Under the pieces are notes generated by a model. That model searched no databases. It saw nothing but the letters and a program-made list of their open reading frames with translations, and was not told the origin of the DNA. Position numbers and translations under genes: made by a program. A DNA stretch of 64,000 bases from Nosema muscidifuracis (Eukaryota > Microsporidia > Nosematidae): the NCBI GenBank assembly GCA_028335825.1, contig JAIOKI010000012.1, forward strand, positions 124,001 through 188,000, in the 5' to 3' direction. Within the stretch, counting starts at the first letter, position 1. Each line of letters starts with the position of its first letter. This document shows, one piece after another, positions 48,311 to 60,500 of this stretch.

Positions 48311-50207
48311 TAGCCTCCAGAATATCTTTTATAGCTTCATCATCTAAAGCAAACTTTTTTAACATACTTGTCTCCAAATTATTAAGACATCGTACTATAA
48401 CTTTTATAGACTTTTGCAGAGGAACAAAAGACTTCCAGCTTTTTTTAATAACAGCAAGATCTGCTACTATTTTATCTTTATTATAAGACAAGAACTGTCT
48501 CAAGGCATTTGGCTCAGACAGGCATCTGACTCCCTCAGCAATTCTACAAAGACTGTCTGCCACTCTCAGAACAGCTTCATATCTTACTAAAAGGATCGTC
48601 TTCCCACTGACATCTTTTATGTAAGGAATATCTGATTCCTTAACACCTAGTATCTTAGCCCAGACAGCTAAATTTTTATGGCCCTCTCCTGATGGTAGAC
48701 CTTCCATTGTAACCAGCCGATACTTATTTTCGGCTGGTTTCTTCCCCTCAAGCATGATTTTGAGGAGTTCTTCTCTAGACAGCTTATCTGTCCATTTTTC
48801 TCCAGTATTCTTCTTTACTGGCTTTTTGTCTCTATTGTCCTTCATTTTAGGGGCAATAAAATTTTTTATTTCAACTTTTTTATGAGCTGAGTCTTCTCTA
48901 AGTCTCCTTAAGAGATTTTTCTTTTGTTTGTGTGATACCACACTTCCCTTAGTGGTTTTACTGGGAACTTTTAGAACATCCTTCGGCTTGCCAACCTTAG
49001 GGTAGTTTTTATTTGTGAAGCGTTTCGACTTCTCCCTTTTGTTGAGTACAACATTTTTCTTAGTCTCTTGCAAGTTATGCAACTTAGAAAATTGTTCCTC
49101 TTTTATTGTTTCCACAAAGGACTCTACAGACTCAATTAAGATGTCAGTCGCTTTGTGGTCTACTATCATAGGCCCTTGGAGGCCTTCTTTTGTGATAACA
49201 TCTAGATTACACATATTGGCATCTAGATGTATATTATCTTTTATGGAGTGTTTCGGCTCCTTTTCTTTTTTTACATCCTCTGATAGCCTCAGAGGGTAGT
49301 TACTTTTATCAAGGCGTTTCGACCTCTGTTGTCTTTTAGGATCCCCTAGATAAGCTAAGGGATAACTCTTATCATTAGAGTCATCAGATGACTCTTCACT
49401 GTTGTTAATGTTACGAATCCAATCAGGCATTAGTGAGGTATACCTGTTGTCATCGATAACTTCCATTTTATCAGCCAATAGACTATCTTTTTTGATCACT
49501 ACTGATCTTCCGTAGCTGGCTACGACCTTTGTCCATCCTTCTTCAGATGTTCTCTTTAAAAGAATGGGACTCTTTGGTTTCCTGCCTTTGCAGGAAGCTT
49601 TTGCTACCTTGGAAAGGAAGACTGATAGTGCAGAGGACTTGGGCGATCCAATGCTTGTTATTTGAGATGGCATGGTGACCTTACCATCCTCTTTTACAAT
49701 CGAGTTATCCGGATGAGGAGTTCGATCTTTGTCTTTTATTGCAGTTTCCTGCTTCACTTCATTCATTGATTCAGCGTTTACTTTATTGACATCATCATAA
49801 TTGACACGGTTGATGAGATCATTCACTTGTTTTTGAAGTAATTCATACTTCTTCTTTTGTGTACTCAGTTCACGTTGACACGACTTAACATGTGCATCTT
49901 GGAGCTTAATCAAGTCTATCAGACTTAATGAGTATCTAGAGATGTTGTAAATATCTCTGTTCTTTTCTTTATCAATATGATAAAAATTTTTACTTGCTTT
50001 TTCAAACAAAACTTCTGTTTTTGAGTAGAGACTATTCAATTTTTTTATGTCATAGTACAAAGCATTACCAGTGCTAAGAGTACCATAACTACTTTTAATT
50101 CCTTCCAGTAAAGATGTTTGACTATCTTTCTGTACTTTTGAGGTTGGTAAGTCCTCGTTTGTGCTGCATCTCTGCGGAGTGTTTTTTTTACAATTGTCTA
50201 ACCCCAT
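48300..50207 (-). CDS. LINE ORF1: basic coiled-coil RNA-binding-type protein
   Basis: A 635-residue protein with no recognised domain and no zinc knuckle. Residues ~60-150 are helical with a coiled-coil stretch (about 110-145). The middle is highly charged and Lys/Ser-rich, and a more ordered part follows near 500-600. In two-ORF LINEs the first protein coats the element RNA; the position and basic character fit that role. Its stop overlaps the ORF2 start (ATGGTCCCTGA), an arrangement that suggests ORF2 is made by termination and restart. No host-type C-run lies before its ATG. Confidence 0.8.
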   Translation of the reverse strand: MGLDNCKKNTPQRCSTNEDLPTSKVQKDSQTSLLEGIKSSYGTLSTGNALYYDIKKLNSLYSKTEVLFEKASKNFYHIDKEKNRDIYNISRYSLSLIDLIKLQDAHVKSCQRELSTQKKKYELLQKQVNDLINRVNYDDVNKVNAESMNEVKQETAIKDKDRTPHPDNSIVKEDGKVTMPSQITSIGSPKSSALSVFLSKVAKASCKGRKPKSPILLKRTSEEGWTKVVASYGRSVVIKKDSLLADKMEVIDDNRYTSLMPDWIRNINNSEESSDDSNDKSYPLAYLGDPKRQQRSKRLDKSNYPLRLSEDVKKEKEPKHSIKDNIHLDANMCNLDVITKEGLQGPMIVDHKATDILIESVESFVETIKEEQFSKLHNLQETKKNVVLNKREKSKRFTNKNYPKVGKPKDVLKVPSKTTKGSVVSHKQKKNLLRRLREDSAHKKVEIKNFIAPKMKDNRDKKPVKKNTGEKWTDKLSREELLKIMLEGKKPAENKYRLVTMEGLPSGEGHKNLAVWAKILGVKESDIPYIKDVSGKTILLVRYEAVLRVADSLCRIAEGVRCLSEPNALRQFLSYNKDKIVADLAVIKKSWKSFVPLQKSIKVIVRCLNNLETSMLKKFALDDEAIKDILEANGP

Positions 50208-50329
50208 ATTTAGAAGACCATCTAATTAAATTACACCTTACTTTAGTTTAAATTTGATTTTTGTTTGAACAAAGTAATTAAAATTATATTCTAAGTCACA
50301 TTTCTTATTAACAATCTTAACTATCAAAA

Positions 50330-50583
50330 TTACATACACACCTACACTGTAATACAAAAAGCAGTAACCTCAAAATGTCGGCATACACCTTCATTCTTAC
50401 AGTTCTGCTTAATAGAGTAGTATTCTCCCAAATGTATCTTTGAGCTACGCTTCAGGCTTAAGAGGCTTTCAGCCTTAATCGAAACGACGTAGCTAAGCAA
50501 CATAACTTAATAGTTAATCGCACTACCAGTGGTCATCACTTAGAGTTCCTCTCGTACTATCAAAGTTCACTCAAAAATACTTA

Positions 50584-50625
<42 letters not shown>

Positions 50626-51060
50626 TCTCACGTTCCTCATTACCGGGTGAACAATCCAACACTTCGTAACATATACACTACGATGATCAGAAGAGACGAC
50701 ATCGAAGAATCAAAAAGCAGAGTCGCTATGATCGCTTGCCTGCTACAAGCCAGTTATCCCTGTGGTAACTTTTCAATCACCCAATACATAATGAATGTAA
50801 TTGGGATCGCTAGGCCAAGGTTTCCCTACTAAATACAGTCATATGTATAAAGTAAAGCAGATTTATTCCCTTATAATAAACTGATGGTTACCATCCATCA
50901 TTCATCTACCTTAGGACAGCTGTGTTACTTTTTAACAGCTGTACCGCCCCAGCCAAACTCCCCATATATCCAAATAAACAAATATTCAAACATACTAGTG
51001 GTTTCACAAATCATCTCCCACCTCTCTACAATATACCGAATAATTATTAGAACATACTAA

Positions 51061-51092
<32 letters not shown>

Positions 51093-51191
51093 GATATACA
51101 ACAAGCCCGTTCCCTTGTCTCGTGGTTTCACAAAATTGTAAGTAGGGACAGTAGGAATCTCGTTGCTCCATTCATGCGCGTCACCAATTAA

Positions 51192-51244
<53 letters not shown>

Positions 51245-52812
51245 ATTCGCTTACACAACTTTAACAATAAATGCACTGGGCAGAATTCACTTCTTGTAAT
51301 ACAAAAAGCTATGTTTTTAATAAACAGTCAGATTCCTTACATAGTAAAAGTTCTAGCATGCTAGAGCCAATCTTTATCCCAAGGTTACAGATCTAATTTG
51401 CCGAATTCCCTTACTTACTTTAATTTAAAATATCTGTTATGATACAAAGACACCTGATGCGGTATAGGTACGGCTACACTACTTCTTTTTTATCAAGTAT
51501 ACATATAACACGTATTTCTTATCATGACAATCCATACGTACACACAGTCTAATTCATTTTTCTTACACCGCTTATATACTGTCATCATCAAGTCGCCTTG
51601 CAGTAGTCAAGTGAAGAACTATTGATCTTCTTTGTTTTTACAATAACACCGACTCACTTCAATACCATTGAAAACCCTAGTCTATATCTATACAAATATA
51701 TTGTTACTGCCTCCAAGATCGGCCCATTTGTTTCTTCCATATACATTCACACATATACTTCAATACAAACAAATTGCACAGCTACCTAAATACTCATATA
51801 GAAACATCTCATAAAAGTAGTCATCTTCTTCCATTTTATACAATAATACATTCGGTAGGTACGTTGTAACACGTTTCTTAGCGGATTTCTACTTCCATAA
51901 CAACCGCCCTACTGTCTCAATGTATTCATCATATTTATGGTATACTGTCTACTATTTAGAATATTTAATGTTCCATAAGGTTCATCCCTTTTTGCACATC
52001 ATTCTTACAATCATGTGCCCACTAGTCATACAATAGATTCATTCTGTAAACCTAATCTACAGAAGGCCATAGAATTAAAGATTTCTCATAGTCGAGACTA
52101 TAACAGTGTCCTACATCTATGTCCTATATACAATGACTGCTGTCCTGAGAGACATTTCGCTGTGAACCAGCTACCACACAGTTCGATTGGTCTTTCGCCA
52201 CTATACACATCTTAAATCATCGATTTGCACGTCAGAATGATTATGGTCTTCCAATAAACTGTTGCTTATCTTCAACCAGAACATGCATAGTTCACTGTGT
52301 TTCGGGTCTTATAGTTATAACTTGTCATATTAATAACGACTGAGCCATTATCTTGCTATAACTATAATCTCCTTGGTCCGTGTTTCAAGACGGGTCCTTA
52401 AACATAAGGCTGCCCCACACATTTTCACAAATTCCTTCGCAGTACTTATTTGCTATCGGTATGCCATTATATTTAACCTTAGATATCTCATTCTACCTGT
52501 ATTCAGACTGCACTACCAAGCAGCCCTACTCGCTGATACTTACTATTTTATTCAACTAACGAATATTATATTCTGTACAAATAAGTAATAAAATAGTGAT
52601 TTACATCTCCAATAGGATTACAATCACGGGTTGCTTCTTGTTCACTCGCTGCTACTACAGAAATCCTGGTTAGTTTCTTTTCCTCCTTCTAATGATATGC
52701 TTAAGTTCAAAGGGTCCTCTATACACATCTGTATATATTCGGTAACAATGCTTTCGTATTCATCTACGACCTTCATCGCTGTGGCATCCTATTGATCCCA
52801 TGTGTGGGTAAA
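50330..52812 (-). rRNA. Large-subunit rRNA (23S-like, 5.8S part fused)
   Basis: Minus strand, about 2.5 kb. The sarcin-ricin loop reads AGTACGAGAGGAAC at about 50556-50543. The peptidyl-transferase and helix-69 regions follow upstream in the usual order. The 5' end contains a very short 5.8S-like part (GATGAAGGTCGTAGATGAAT near 52770) that runs on into GACCCTTTGAACTTAAGCAT with no ITS2, the microsporidian hallmark. Total length equals that of other microsporidian LSU genes. The 3' end is set only approximately from family length; it falls where sequence turns AT-rich, about 80-120 bp before the LINE. Confidence 0.95.
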
Positions 52813-52969
52813 ATAATAAATAATATATATTAGTATAACATATATATATAATAGTATAATCTAATAAATATAAATATATTAGTATAATATAATAAATATA
52901 AATTAGTATAATCTATATATATAAATATATAATGTATAATCTAACAATATTGTATAATAACTGTTACTC
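52813..52969 (-). other. Internal transcribed spacer between SSU and LSU
   Basis: About 155 bp of almost pure A+T with repeated TATAATATAATAAATATAAA-type units. Microsporidia have only this one spacer. Simple repeats like these usually vary between strains. Confidence 0.85.
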
Positions 52970-54207
52970 GATATGATCCTGCTAATGGTTCTCCAACAGC
53001 AACCATGTTACGACTTATATCAGATCTAATACATCTTGTTCAAGTAGTTTACACTAATTTCACAACATATATCATCTTAGATAGCGACGGGCGGTGTGTA
53101 CAAAGAACAGGGACACATTCAATTCTACTTATTTAATAAAATTTACTAGCAATTCCAAGTTCAAATATCTCTTACAAAATATTATCCCATAAAGATTCAT
53201 ATCTATTGTATTGCGCGTGCAGCCCAAAATGTCTGAGGGCATAACGGACCTGTTTTAATCCTTTCCTTCCTACACTGATTGTGTCTGTCTATAAGGGTCT
53301 CACGTCTTGTTGAAATTAATCAAAACTTCACAGCATCCATTGAAAACGGCCATGCACCACTATTATCATTCTCAAATAACATTCTCGCTGAATAATAAAA
53401 TATTGGTAAGTTACCTCGCGTTGAGTCAAATTAAGCCGCACAATCCACTCCTTGTGGTATTCTTCCGTCAATTTCTTTAATTTTCAATCTTGCGATCATA
53501 CTATCCCCAGAGCCAAAAAACTCTAATTTCTATTATGTAATACAAATACTCATATCACATCGTCGGCATAGTTTACTGCTGGAACTACAATGGTATCTAA
53601 TCATCTTCGATCCTCCAGCTTACGTCCTTGTTCAAAAAATACATACAAGTGTACAGCTTTCGCTTCTGTTCGTCCAGTCAGGGTCGTCACATTTCATCTC
53701 TCTCCCAACTATACAGTACACCTCATATTGCTTCTTAAAAATAAACTACGGACTTTTTAACTGCATCAATCATCATACACACTCTTGGAACAAGTATTAC
53801 CGCGGCTGCTGGCACTTGATTTGCCCTCCAATTAATCACCTCATATGTTTTTACAATATGAAACAATATCTATTACTTCCCATAACTGCCTCAGACAAAA
53901 TCCATAGGTCAAGTTTCGCCCCTGCTGCAATCCTTAGACTTAGTAGCCGTCTCTCAGGCTCCTTCTCCGGAATATTACAAAGTAATACCGTTACCCGTTA
54001 CTGCCTTGTTAAGCCATTACCTTAACAACTAGCTGATAGGTCTCACTCTTACTGTATACAATTATCTACACTTTAACGTAGTTATCATCAATATACATAA
54101 AATAAAGTGAGTATTACTGAGCAGTCCATTTTTCAGATACTTCTTCAAAAACATGCATGGGTTAATCTTAGGGAATAGCGTCTACGTCAGGCAGAATCAA
54201 CCTGGTG
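52970..54207 (-). rRNA. Small-subunit rRNA (16S-like)
   Basis: Minus strand, about 1.24 kb, far shorter than the usual eukaryotic 1.8 kb. It begins CACCAGGTTGATTCTGCCTG at 54207. It contains the 530 loop CAGCAGCCGCGGTAATAC near 53800 (CCGCGGCTGCTGG on the plus strand) and the GACGGGCGGTGTGTACAAAG-type decoding region near 53090 (minus-strand TACACACCGCCCGTC). It ends near GCAGGATCATAT at about 52970. The reduction and the absence of several eukaryotic variable helices fit microsporidia. Confidence 0.97.
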
Positions 54208-54940
54208 TACATACAAAATAACATATCTACATTCTAGTCAGTATTAATCTAGTCTCAGAAATCTTAATCTCTCAATCAATCAGTGCAATATAACATACGA
54301 AAACTACAACATGAGTAATAAATAATTTACATTGTGTATTATTTAATCTACTGATAAATTAAATTGACAAATCAGAATTAATAATTAATTGCTGATTTAT
54401 GAAATTTGACAGGTTATATGCAGTGTGTTTGAGTGTACTAGTATGATATATATGTTGTATAAAAAGAGTTACAATCTGGTGGTTGTGTTGAACAACGGGA
54501 AGTTGATTGGAGTGTCCAGTTAAGGATTGAGAATGGTGGCCATCCTGTGAACGTGCTGGGACGTTGGTTGTTGAAGTGATCGTGGTGATTACTTGTATGA
54601 ACAGTAATGTGAGACCGTAACGATAGTTTGGTTTGTGATGGGTTTTGTTACTTGAAGATGTAAAATATTTTATTGATGGGATATTTTTATAACATGTACT
54701 GTTTGTATATTTATTCTTTGGTAATGATATATTAGTTTTATTTCTTTGTGATGTAGATGGGGTAGTTTGACTTGATATAGTAACTACATTACTTTTTATA
54801 TATTTTTTGTATCTTACTAATAATTATTCTGTGAATTTGTATTAATCTTGATATCTCATGTTGTAAAAAGGCTTATGTATTTTGATACTGTACATAAGAA
54901 ATAGCATTTGATTAATAATTAGAGACAAACATCTAATTAA
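54208..54940. other. rRNA 5' flank with a G-rich block
   Basis: From ~54208 to 54410 the DNA is AT-rich and should hold the start of the pre-rRNA. From ~54410 to 54660 the plus strand is rich in G and T (for example GGTGGCCATCCTGTGAACGT), with no reading frame. It is unlike any other spacer here. It may be part of the rRNA promoter or upstream spacer, or an unrecognised RNA gene. After 54660 it returns to plain AT-rich DNA. Confidence 0.5.
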
Positions 54941-57900
54941 ATTGAATATCTTTATTTCTTCTATGCTTTTGTTAAATTCTTCAGTATTTTTTATCAATGC
55001 CTAAAAAATACACTATTCTCTTTTTTGCAATCTTTAACTCCTCTAATTATCTTAATCCTAAACTTTTCTAATTTCATTATTTTATCTCTTATTTATAGCT
55101 GTAAAATACTTTCTTAAATTTCTTTAGTTCTTCAATCTCTAATCCATTCACCAGTATTCTGTTCATTAATCCATAATCCTTATATAATAGTACTTTTGTT
55201 ATCTACCATTTACAAAAATCAATTTTATTTACTTCTGTTTGTCTTCTAATATACTAAATTATAAAACATTCTTAATTTTTCACTTGTTTATCTTTCAGAC
55301 CAAATCTCATTAATTACCTTATAGCTATTTCTTAATCATCTTCGATGTTTCTTTTTCTATTTTATCCTTTTCAATATTATCTACATTTTCAACAACTGTG
55401 TTTCTTCTTATAAATATCTCTCAAGATCTTCACATTCTTACACTTCTTAATGACATATCAATATTCTATATTATTCTAATAATATCTTATATTGAAACTT
55501 TTGTATTTTTATAATATAATCTTCGGTCATCTAAACACAAGCCTTTTATGAAAGTCTAAAATATCTTACTTTGTTGATTTATATCCACTATTTGTGATCA
55601 TATTAACCTTCTAATTGGTTTCTGTTGCACTTATTCCGTTGAAATATGTAATTTGGAAATAGTTTCTATATTCTATTTTAAAAATGAATATCTAATTTTT
55701 TTGATACATTCTTCTGTCATCTAAAGCTTTCGGAGATTTATAATTGGTCTCTAATTTGAATTATCTGCATAATAAAAAATTTTAAAGTTTGTAATTGCCT
55801 ATGAGGCAGCTAATATTTTTTTAACTAGTTAAATAATTCCTTTCCACCGAAATCATTGATCATTATGCAAATGAAACCGAATCTCTTTTAAATTCTTTTT
55901 AAAATCTGGTTGTTGCAATATTGTTTCTCCTATAGATTTTTTATGATCAAAAACGTTTTCAAATTTTCCTCTTCATTTAACACTATTTTTTGTCTAAAAT
56001 TGGCAATGTTTCTGTATCGTAAAACAAAGCATACTTTTATATTTCTATCAACAATTTATTTATATTTTTTATCACACATGAGTTTCTGAACACCTTGATA
56101 TTCTTATTCGTAATATATCTTGTTTTCTATTTTAACATTGTTCTATACCAATATTTCTCCTTTTTTACAATCTGAATGAGTCTTTTTTATTTCAATTTTA
56201 GTAAAATATCTTTTATACCTCAAATTATTAATTATTTTATCAGTATTAGGCGAAAAAAGTTTCAGGTACTACTTATTAGTTAAAACTCACAAGATTTATT
56301 ATTAGTCTTATTCTACTATCTGTTGTAACACCAGTCCAACATTATTTATTCATAATATTCTATTAGTATTATATATTGTCTTTCTAGTGATCACTTTTCT
56401 GCTTCAACCTTAGATTTGTAATTTTTTGTAGCTTATATGGAATATCTACCATTATTTTCTTCTAAATTTTTGATTTTTATTCACACCTGGAAATATTTCT
56501 ATCATAAGACCCAAACAATATTTTATTGAACAAGGTATTCTAGATGAGCATAAAAGTATATAAACAAGTTTTATAGATAATGTTAAATAATAAATCTAAG
56601 TCTTTATCAAACAAATTACCATTTTAGGAGATAAATGTGGTAAAAGCTTCTACTTTTATGCCTTAATATCCTTAATAAAATTTTCATTTTTATATTTCTT
56701 AAATTCATTCTTTTTTTCAACATTAAAGCATCACAAAAAATCTTTACCATTTTCATTTTTGAATGAAAGTGATCATTATTGAAGACATTTTTAAATTTCT
56801 ATTTTTATATTCTTATAATTTAAAATGGCGAGAGAATAGAAATATAAACTTAGATTATTATTTTTGCACAATTATCATAGAAATCCTATGTAAACTATAA
56901 AATAAGAATTTTTGTAGTAATATAGTTGAGTAATTCATTAATTGAGGTAAAAATTAGTCTATGAATAATTAACTTAAGATAAAACTTAAAAGTAAAAATA
57001 TTAACGAAAAAACGTTAGTAATGATTATTATTGTCGTCGTATATTTATACTATTTGGATTTATACAGAGTATCTAAAAAGAATTTCGATATTAAGTTTAA
57101 AATGTATAATTTTTTAAGTTTTAAATCCGGAGATTTTGTATGAAATAAATAATAATTTCGTTAATTATAAAATCTTTCTTCATGGTTTTTATCCAGCAAG
57201 TTAATTTGATTTTCGTGCAATCCGTTTGATATCATTTTATCAGACAGGCAATCTACTTTCCTTGTCTTATCTTGATACATTCTATAGCTAAAATTGTGCA
57301 GCGCTCTTAAGATTATTATTTTCTTTCATACTCGTGTCATTCAATACAGAAAAAATATATTAATAAAAACGTAATTTATATTTATCTAGTAAATCTTCGT
57401 CTTCTATTGCATCAAAGGTTTTTTTTTTGCATATTGTTTTAGATTTATTTTTCTTAGTTTCTTTTCTTGTAACATAAGCTCATCTTCTTTAATATCAGTC
57501 TTTTTTATCTTCTCATATGAAGATTTTGGTCATATTTTTCTCCGAAAATTGTTAGATCAATTTTCTTTTTATTTATTATTAAGTCTTTCTGTTATTTAGA
57601 GAATAAAATCTTCTTTTAATTTTAGTTTCTTACTATATCTGTCTATAGTTTTCATAAAATAAACATACGCTGTTTTCGTTTTTTATTATAAAAAATACTA
57701 AATGACATTGTTTTCCCTAAAGACCCAATATCCTTTTCTTTTCATGATTCATAACAAATTTCGTTAAGTTTTTTATTTTTAATTTTTTGAGTCATTTGAC
57801 AAATAATATTCTCTTTGACTTAAGATTTCAATCAACTTCTCCTTGGTTGTCATTTTTAAAAATTGCATATTATACCTACTTTCTCGCTACTTCCATTTTA

Positions 57901-58100
57901 ATATTCTTTGTGAACAATTTATCCAATCTTGAATGATTTTTTTAAATTTATTGTTATCATTAACATTCGTATTCTTCACAATTTTATGATTTATAAGATA
58001 AGGATGTTTATAATTTTCAATCACAACATCCACAGAGAGAATCAAAATACATAAATCTAGAAAAAAATTAAGAATTTTTTCCTGTATCTGGTGATATAAA
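54941..58100. other. Gene-free block, T-rich on the plus strand
   Basis: No supported gene. T clearly exceeds A on the plus strand over most of this block (purine-rich on the minus strand), as coding strands are in this genome. Short Lys/Glu-rich readings on the minus strand are interrupted every few dozen bases. This fits long-decayed coding DNA of unknown origin, but I cannot name a family. Confidence 0.4.
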
Positions 58101-60500
58101 TCGTGATAAGTTATTTGTTAGGCAGAGAAGATATAAATTGTGAGACTAAGTTTGCACATGATTAATAACCAATGAGACTTTATGCCAATGATGTCTCTCT
58201 ATCAGAGTATTATCATAAATAAACATAAATGTATGAGAACTTCAAATAAATATGTTGATTATCAAATCTGAGTGTTTAAATAAAGCGAAACTGATATCAA
58301 TCATAAAGCATTTCAAACTGAAAACTATTTGAGTTTTTATATTTTATCAGAGCTTTAAAGAAATATGAAAGTAACAGTTGTTTATTAAAAAATAGTTATT
58401 CCGATACAGCAGCATCATATAATGTTCACAAAATTTGAAAATGTGGTATTTGAAATTTATTTTTTACAAAAATATTTGGTGTGTATTGTTTTACTGTAAT
58501 TATATAAAGACTTCTTGTAATTGTATTAAATTTTTATTTGATATATTCATATAGATCTAATTTATACCTAATTAACAATTATATTTTTCAAATTCGTGTC
58601 TATAATTACGATTACGCAATTTATCGTTTGTTGAATCTCCAAAATTTTAATTCTATAAAGTGTCGTTTTAAGAACAGATTAAGCTTATTTTTATTCATTT
58701 GTTTTTTATTAATAACTTATTTATTTTATAAGTCAATTTTAAAATTGAGCTCACTGCTAATAAAAAATTGTATGTTTATATCTGAGATTTCTCATGGTAA
58801 CATGATCATTTTTAATACAGCTTTATTTTGGTTCTATTAATTTGTCAATTTTAATATTTTCAGTCTCTTTCACATTCTCCTTTTTTAGAAATTATTTCAA
58901 TAAAGTTTTATTAAATAACTTAAATTGAATTTAAATAAAAAATGTTATTGCTTAACATTAAGACAAGGAATATAAAAAACGTAATCTTATAGTCATTGAT
59001 CGATAATATTTTTTAAGCTATCTAGAACATTTAAATCTGAAGGTAGTTTATTAAATCTTCTCTCTAAATTTGTAAAATTTAAGTTTAGTTCTTTCACATT
59101 TAAATATAATTATTAGTTATATTTTTCATAAATGTTAGCTCTATCCACTAATTGCTTCAGAGTCGATTTTTTTGTTGGAGCTCATAAATCCTTTTATCTT
59201 AATATTTTTCCTCAATTTTTATTTTCATCTTAATAAACACTTTATGTTGTACATATGTTTTTATTCGGCTTTATAGTTCTTGTGAAAAATGATTAATATA
59301 AATAAGCTTTCAATGTCAAAAAATAAGGAATAGATATTCTATAAAAATAGTTAGACGCACAGTGATTATCTAACATTTTACCTATGGTTTCAAGACTTAT
59401 ATTATCCCGAGATTTCTAATTCAGTTATTTCTTACTTCAATAATCTAGCAAATACAAAAATTAGATCAAGCTAGACAGCCGTATCGAGATATATGCACAA
59501 TTCAAGTACTAAATATGGCTCTAGAAAACCAGACTATGGCTAACCGCATGTGCTCATCCCTCTCGGGTACAACAAGTGAAGCTTATAATAACAAAAAAAT
59601 ACCGAAGAAACAAGTTTAAGCATCAGTATTATTTTTTTTATATAGATATTATCTTAATTTTACTCCAGGAGAGAGAAAATGAATAATGTTCAAAAATGCA
59701 AGCCACAAGCGGATAGCTGATAATAAGAACACAGAAGAAAACATGTCATAAAATCATACTTTTAATTTTACCACTTTAGGCTTGTTAGTATGCATATTAA
59801 AGAATTTTCTATCCTCAGGCCGATTACCTATTAATAACGCCATACATAAATCACAAGTTTGGAATACAAAAGTCAAATATGATTAACACACAAATTAAAA
59901 AGTTATCCTTTGACTTAGTTGTGGGTATAAAAAAGATGCCTCAATATAAATTTTATGGCTTTAACAACAATATTGTATCTTGGTGTATTGTAATATTGAG
60001 TGAAGTGACAAAAACGAAAGTATTTTTCAAGTAGGATCATTTAAAGGATGTTTTATTTGAAAGATTTATTGTTTACGTCGTTGTAGGTTTTCTTCATTTT
60101 GTGTACCGTTCTTTAAATATTTTTTATTTATAAAATACACACAGTCGAATATCGCATGATGTTAAAATGTTTATTTTGATAACTTTCTTGTTTATAGTTT
60201 TATATAACGATTTACAAATAACATTATGTCTTACCTCATTTCCTACTAAATTAGCATATATTTCAATGAGTGAATAACCACTAATCTTTCAAATTGATCT
60301 TTAGACACAACAAAATACTTTTTAGTATTTGTTTTCTTTATTTATTTATTGAAAATAAAATCTCACTTACAATTACTATAATAATAAATACCTTTAATAA
60401 TTACTCACAATTATTATTTGGGTATGGTAAAAATTTTATTTCAAATAAATATACTTTAAGGATCGTCTCACATAAATCTTCAGATTTTAATTACAGCAAG
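58101..60500. other. Gene-free block, mixed composition
   Basis: AT-rich without strong strand bias. A 100-codon open frame at 58538-58840 lacks the C-run and looks like chance. A short patch of higher G+C near 59470-59580 shows no tRNA or other fold that I can recognise. Confidence 0.45.

Larger units (their letters stand above)
44290..50250 (-). mobile_element. Non-LTR retrotransposon (LINE, APE-endonuclease type), apparently full length
   Basis: About 6 kb on the minus strand with two overlapping complete reading frames, a ~310-bp structured 3' UTR and a short 5' leader. It has higher G+C and different codon use from the AT-rich host genes, as expected of a mobile element. It begins roughly 80-125 bp past the LSU rRNA 3' end in the same orientation and ends beside DPM1. 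No clear target-site duplication or poly(A) tail could be found by eye, so both ends are approximate. The APE endonuclease, central RT and C-terminal CCHC finger are the Jockey/CR1/L1-like order. The clade is left open. Confidence 0.9.

Noticed and set aside
44600-50207. Open frames of 77-105 codons on the plus strand across the LINE.
   Set aside because: They are antisense to the LINE proteins and show no coding features of their own.
50647-54025. Several open frames inside the rRNA genes.
   Set aside because: They lie within clearly identified LSU and SSU rRNA sequence on the opposite strand.
59470-59580. Slightly G+C-richer patch considered as a tRNA or small RNA.
   Set aside because: No cloverleaf, box motifs or long pairing found.
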